Of a stretch of DNA of 64,000 bases, positions 62,897 to 64,000 are shown piece after piece (position 1 is the stretch's first letter; each line of letters starts with the position of its first letter). Position numbers and translations under genes: made by a program. The stretch spans positions 186,001 through 250,000 of the forward strand of contig NZ_JAFIBU010000001.1 in the NCBI RefSeq assembly GCF_017833255.1. The letters are read 5' to 3'. The DNA comes from Paenibacillus sp. PvR098. GTDB taxonomy: Bacteria; Bacillota; Bacilli; Paenibacillales; NBRC-103111. The notes below the pieces were generated by a model, which saw only the letters and a program-made list of their open reading frames with translations, was not told the DNA's origin and ran no database searches.

Positions 62897-64000
62897 TTGA
62901 GCAGCAATGACATCATTGTTAGTTTGGACATCGGTACATCCAAAGTTCGTGCTATTATTGGGGAAGTCGTTAACGGCGCCATTAATATAATTGGAGTTGG
63001 ATCTGCCGACTCGCAGGGAATCCGTAAGGGAGCGATCGTCGATATCGATCAAACGGTTCAGTCGATCCGAAGTGCGGTGGACCATGCGGAGCGGATGGTG
63101 GGCATTCAAATTTCGGAAGTGTATGTAGGCATTTCCGGAAACCATATCTCTTTGCAGACCAGTCACGGCGTAGTGGCTGTGTCGAATGAAGACCGAGAAA
63201 TCGGGGACGATGATATTGAACGCGTCATTCAAGCGGCTAAAGTGATACCTTTGGCTCCGGAGAGGGAAATTATCGGTGTTGTGCCCAATCAGTACGTTGT
63301 TGATGGAACGGATCAAATTCATGATCCCAGAAGCATGATTGGCGTAAGGCTGGAAGTGGAAGCGACGATTGTAACCGGAACAAAAACCGCAATACATAAT
63401 TTACTCCGTGTTGTGGAGAAGTCCGGACTGAAAGTAGCCGGATTGGTTCTAATGTCGCTCGCTGCAGGCCATCTGGCCTTGTCCAAAGATGAGAAGGCGA
63501 TTGGAACCGTATTGGTAGATATCGGTGCGGGAGCAACCACCATCGCCGTTTTTAATGAAAACAATTTGGTTGCGACAGCCACGCTTCCGATCGGCGGAGA
63601 ATATATTACGAATGACATTGCTTATGGTCTCCGGACGCAGGCGGATATCGCAGAGAAAATTAAGCAGAAATTCGGATGCGCACTTGTAGAGCATGCGGCA
63701 GATGATCAAGTGTTTAAGGTGAACCGACTCGGTAGCAATGTGGACAAGGAGTACTCCCAAGTCGATTTGTCAAATATTATCGAGCCTCGCGTACAAGAGA
63801 TTTTTCATTTGATTCAGCTGGAAGTGCAGCGGTTAGGCTTTACGGATCTGCCGGGCGGATATGTATTGTCCGGCGGGACAGTTTCCTTACCGGGTATGCT
63901 GGCTGCTGCGCAATTAGAGCTGGCTACATCTGTTCGAATCGCCGTTCCGGATTTTATCGGTGTCCGGGATCCAGCTTTTACAAGCGGAGTAGGAATCATC
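62897..64000 (+). CDS. ftsA: Cell division protein FtsA (3' end beyond window)
   Basis: An actin-like ATPase that tethers FtsZ to the membrane. The frame from the TTG at 62897, after GGAGGT at 8 bp, is open for 368 codons to the window edge. Phosphate loop VSLDIGTSKVRAIIGEV at the N-terminus, SHGVVAVSNEDREIGDDDIE in the 1C domain, VLVDIGAGATTIAVF and LSGGTVSLPGML in the ATP site. The C-terminal amphipathic membrane helix is outside the window. ftsZ would be expected next. Confidence 0.94.
   Translation, partial: MSSNDIIVSLDIGTSKVRAIIGEVVNGAINIIGVGSADSQGIRKGAIVDIDQTVQSIRSAVDHAERMVGIQISEVYVGISGNHISLQTSHGVVAVSNEDREIGDDDIERVIQAAKVIPLAPEREIIGVVPNQYVVDGTDQIHDPRSMIGVRLEVEATIVTGTKTAIHNLLRVVEKSGLKVAGLVLMSLAAGHLALSKDEKAIGTVLVDIGAGATTIAVFNENNLVATATLPIGGEYITNDIAYGLRTQADIAEKIKQKFGCALVEHAADDQVFKVNRLGSNVDKEYSQVDLSNIIEPRVQEIFHLIQLEVQRLGFTDLPGGYVLSGGTVSLPGMLAAAQLELATSVRIAVPDFIGVRDPAFTSGVGII

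Noticed and set aside
62715-62900. A 61-codon frame between divIB and ftsA
   Set aside because: It starts by overlapping the divIB stop without a ribosome binding site, has no protein-like conservation that I recognise, and overlaps the ftsA ribosome binding site and start.

Overview
The window looks like a contiguous piece of chromosome from an endospore-forming Bacillota bacterium, most likely a member of the Paenibacillaceae. The evidence is the gene order yqeY-nfeD-floA-yqfC-yqfD-phoH-pgpH-ybeY-dgkA-cdd-era-recO-dnaG-sigA, the sporulation genes (yqfC, yqfD, spoVD, spoVE, an rsfA-like regulator, a YhcN/YlaJ lipoprotein), a type-B RNase P RNA, and bacillithiol synthesis (bshC). The DNPR motif in MurE points to meso-diaminopimelate peptidoglycan. 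I see no prophage, insertion sequence, CRISPR array, tRNA gene or integrase. Almost everything is vertically inherited core genome.

Layout. 1-4.2 kb: hinT, rpsU-yqeY, and the nfeD-floA membrane pair. 4.3-12.8 kb: the yqfCD sporulation genes behind a sigma-E-like promoter, then phoH, pgpH, ybeY, dgkA, cdd, era, yqzL and recO in close succession. 12.8-20.3 kb: ppsR, yqxD, dnaG, sigA, a membrane protein, trmK and yqfO. 20.3-20.8 kb: rnpB. 20.8-29.4 kb: a subtilase on the minus strand, a YpuI-like protein, a GH15 enzyme, small proteins, a lytic transglycosylase, cysteine desulfurase-thiI and a TerC-family protein. 29.4-35.1 kb: typA with a structured leader and a yla-like cluster. 35.2-40.4 kb: a mixed-strand accessory stretch with uncharacterised secreted proteins, one frameshifted gene, a NDUFAF7-type methyltransferase and rsfA. 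40.5-45.4 kb: panE, a DUF3397-like protein, comFB, bshC, ahcY. 46.7-64 kb: the division and cell wall (dcw) cluster mraZ-rsmH-ftsL-pbpB-spoVD-murE-mraY-murD-spoVE-murG-murB-murA-divIB-ftsA, with ftsA running off the window.

How the genes work together. The dcw cluster makes the cytoplasmic and lipid-linked peptidoglycan precursors (murA, murB, murD, murE, mraY, murG) and the septal machinery that polymerises them (ftsL, divIB, pbpB, ftsA), with spoVD and spoVE for spore cortex. MurF, expected between murE and mraY in relatives, is not here. The centre of the window holds RNA and ribosome maintenance (ybeY, era, trmK, rnpB, thiI, typA), replication and transcription (dnaG, sigA, recO) and second-messenger turnover (pgpH).

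No clearly new multi-gene system is visible. The observations most worth following are a structured, possibly pseudoknotted typA leader preceded by a promoter; a promoter-terminator unit upstream of ppsR; the MraZ-type 10-bp repeat array; sigma-E-, sigma-G- and sigma-H-like promoters at yqfC, ylaJ and ftsA; a perfect inverted repeat flanking the -10 box of a flavin-type protein gene; a lipoprotein-like gene with two compensating frameshifts; and a pair of unknown genes in the typA cluster. Positions, motifs and spacings were read by eye; no database search was run.
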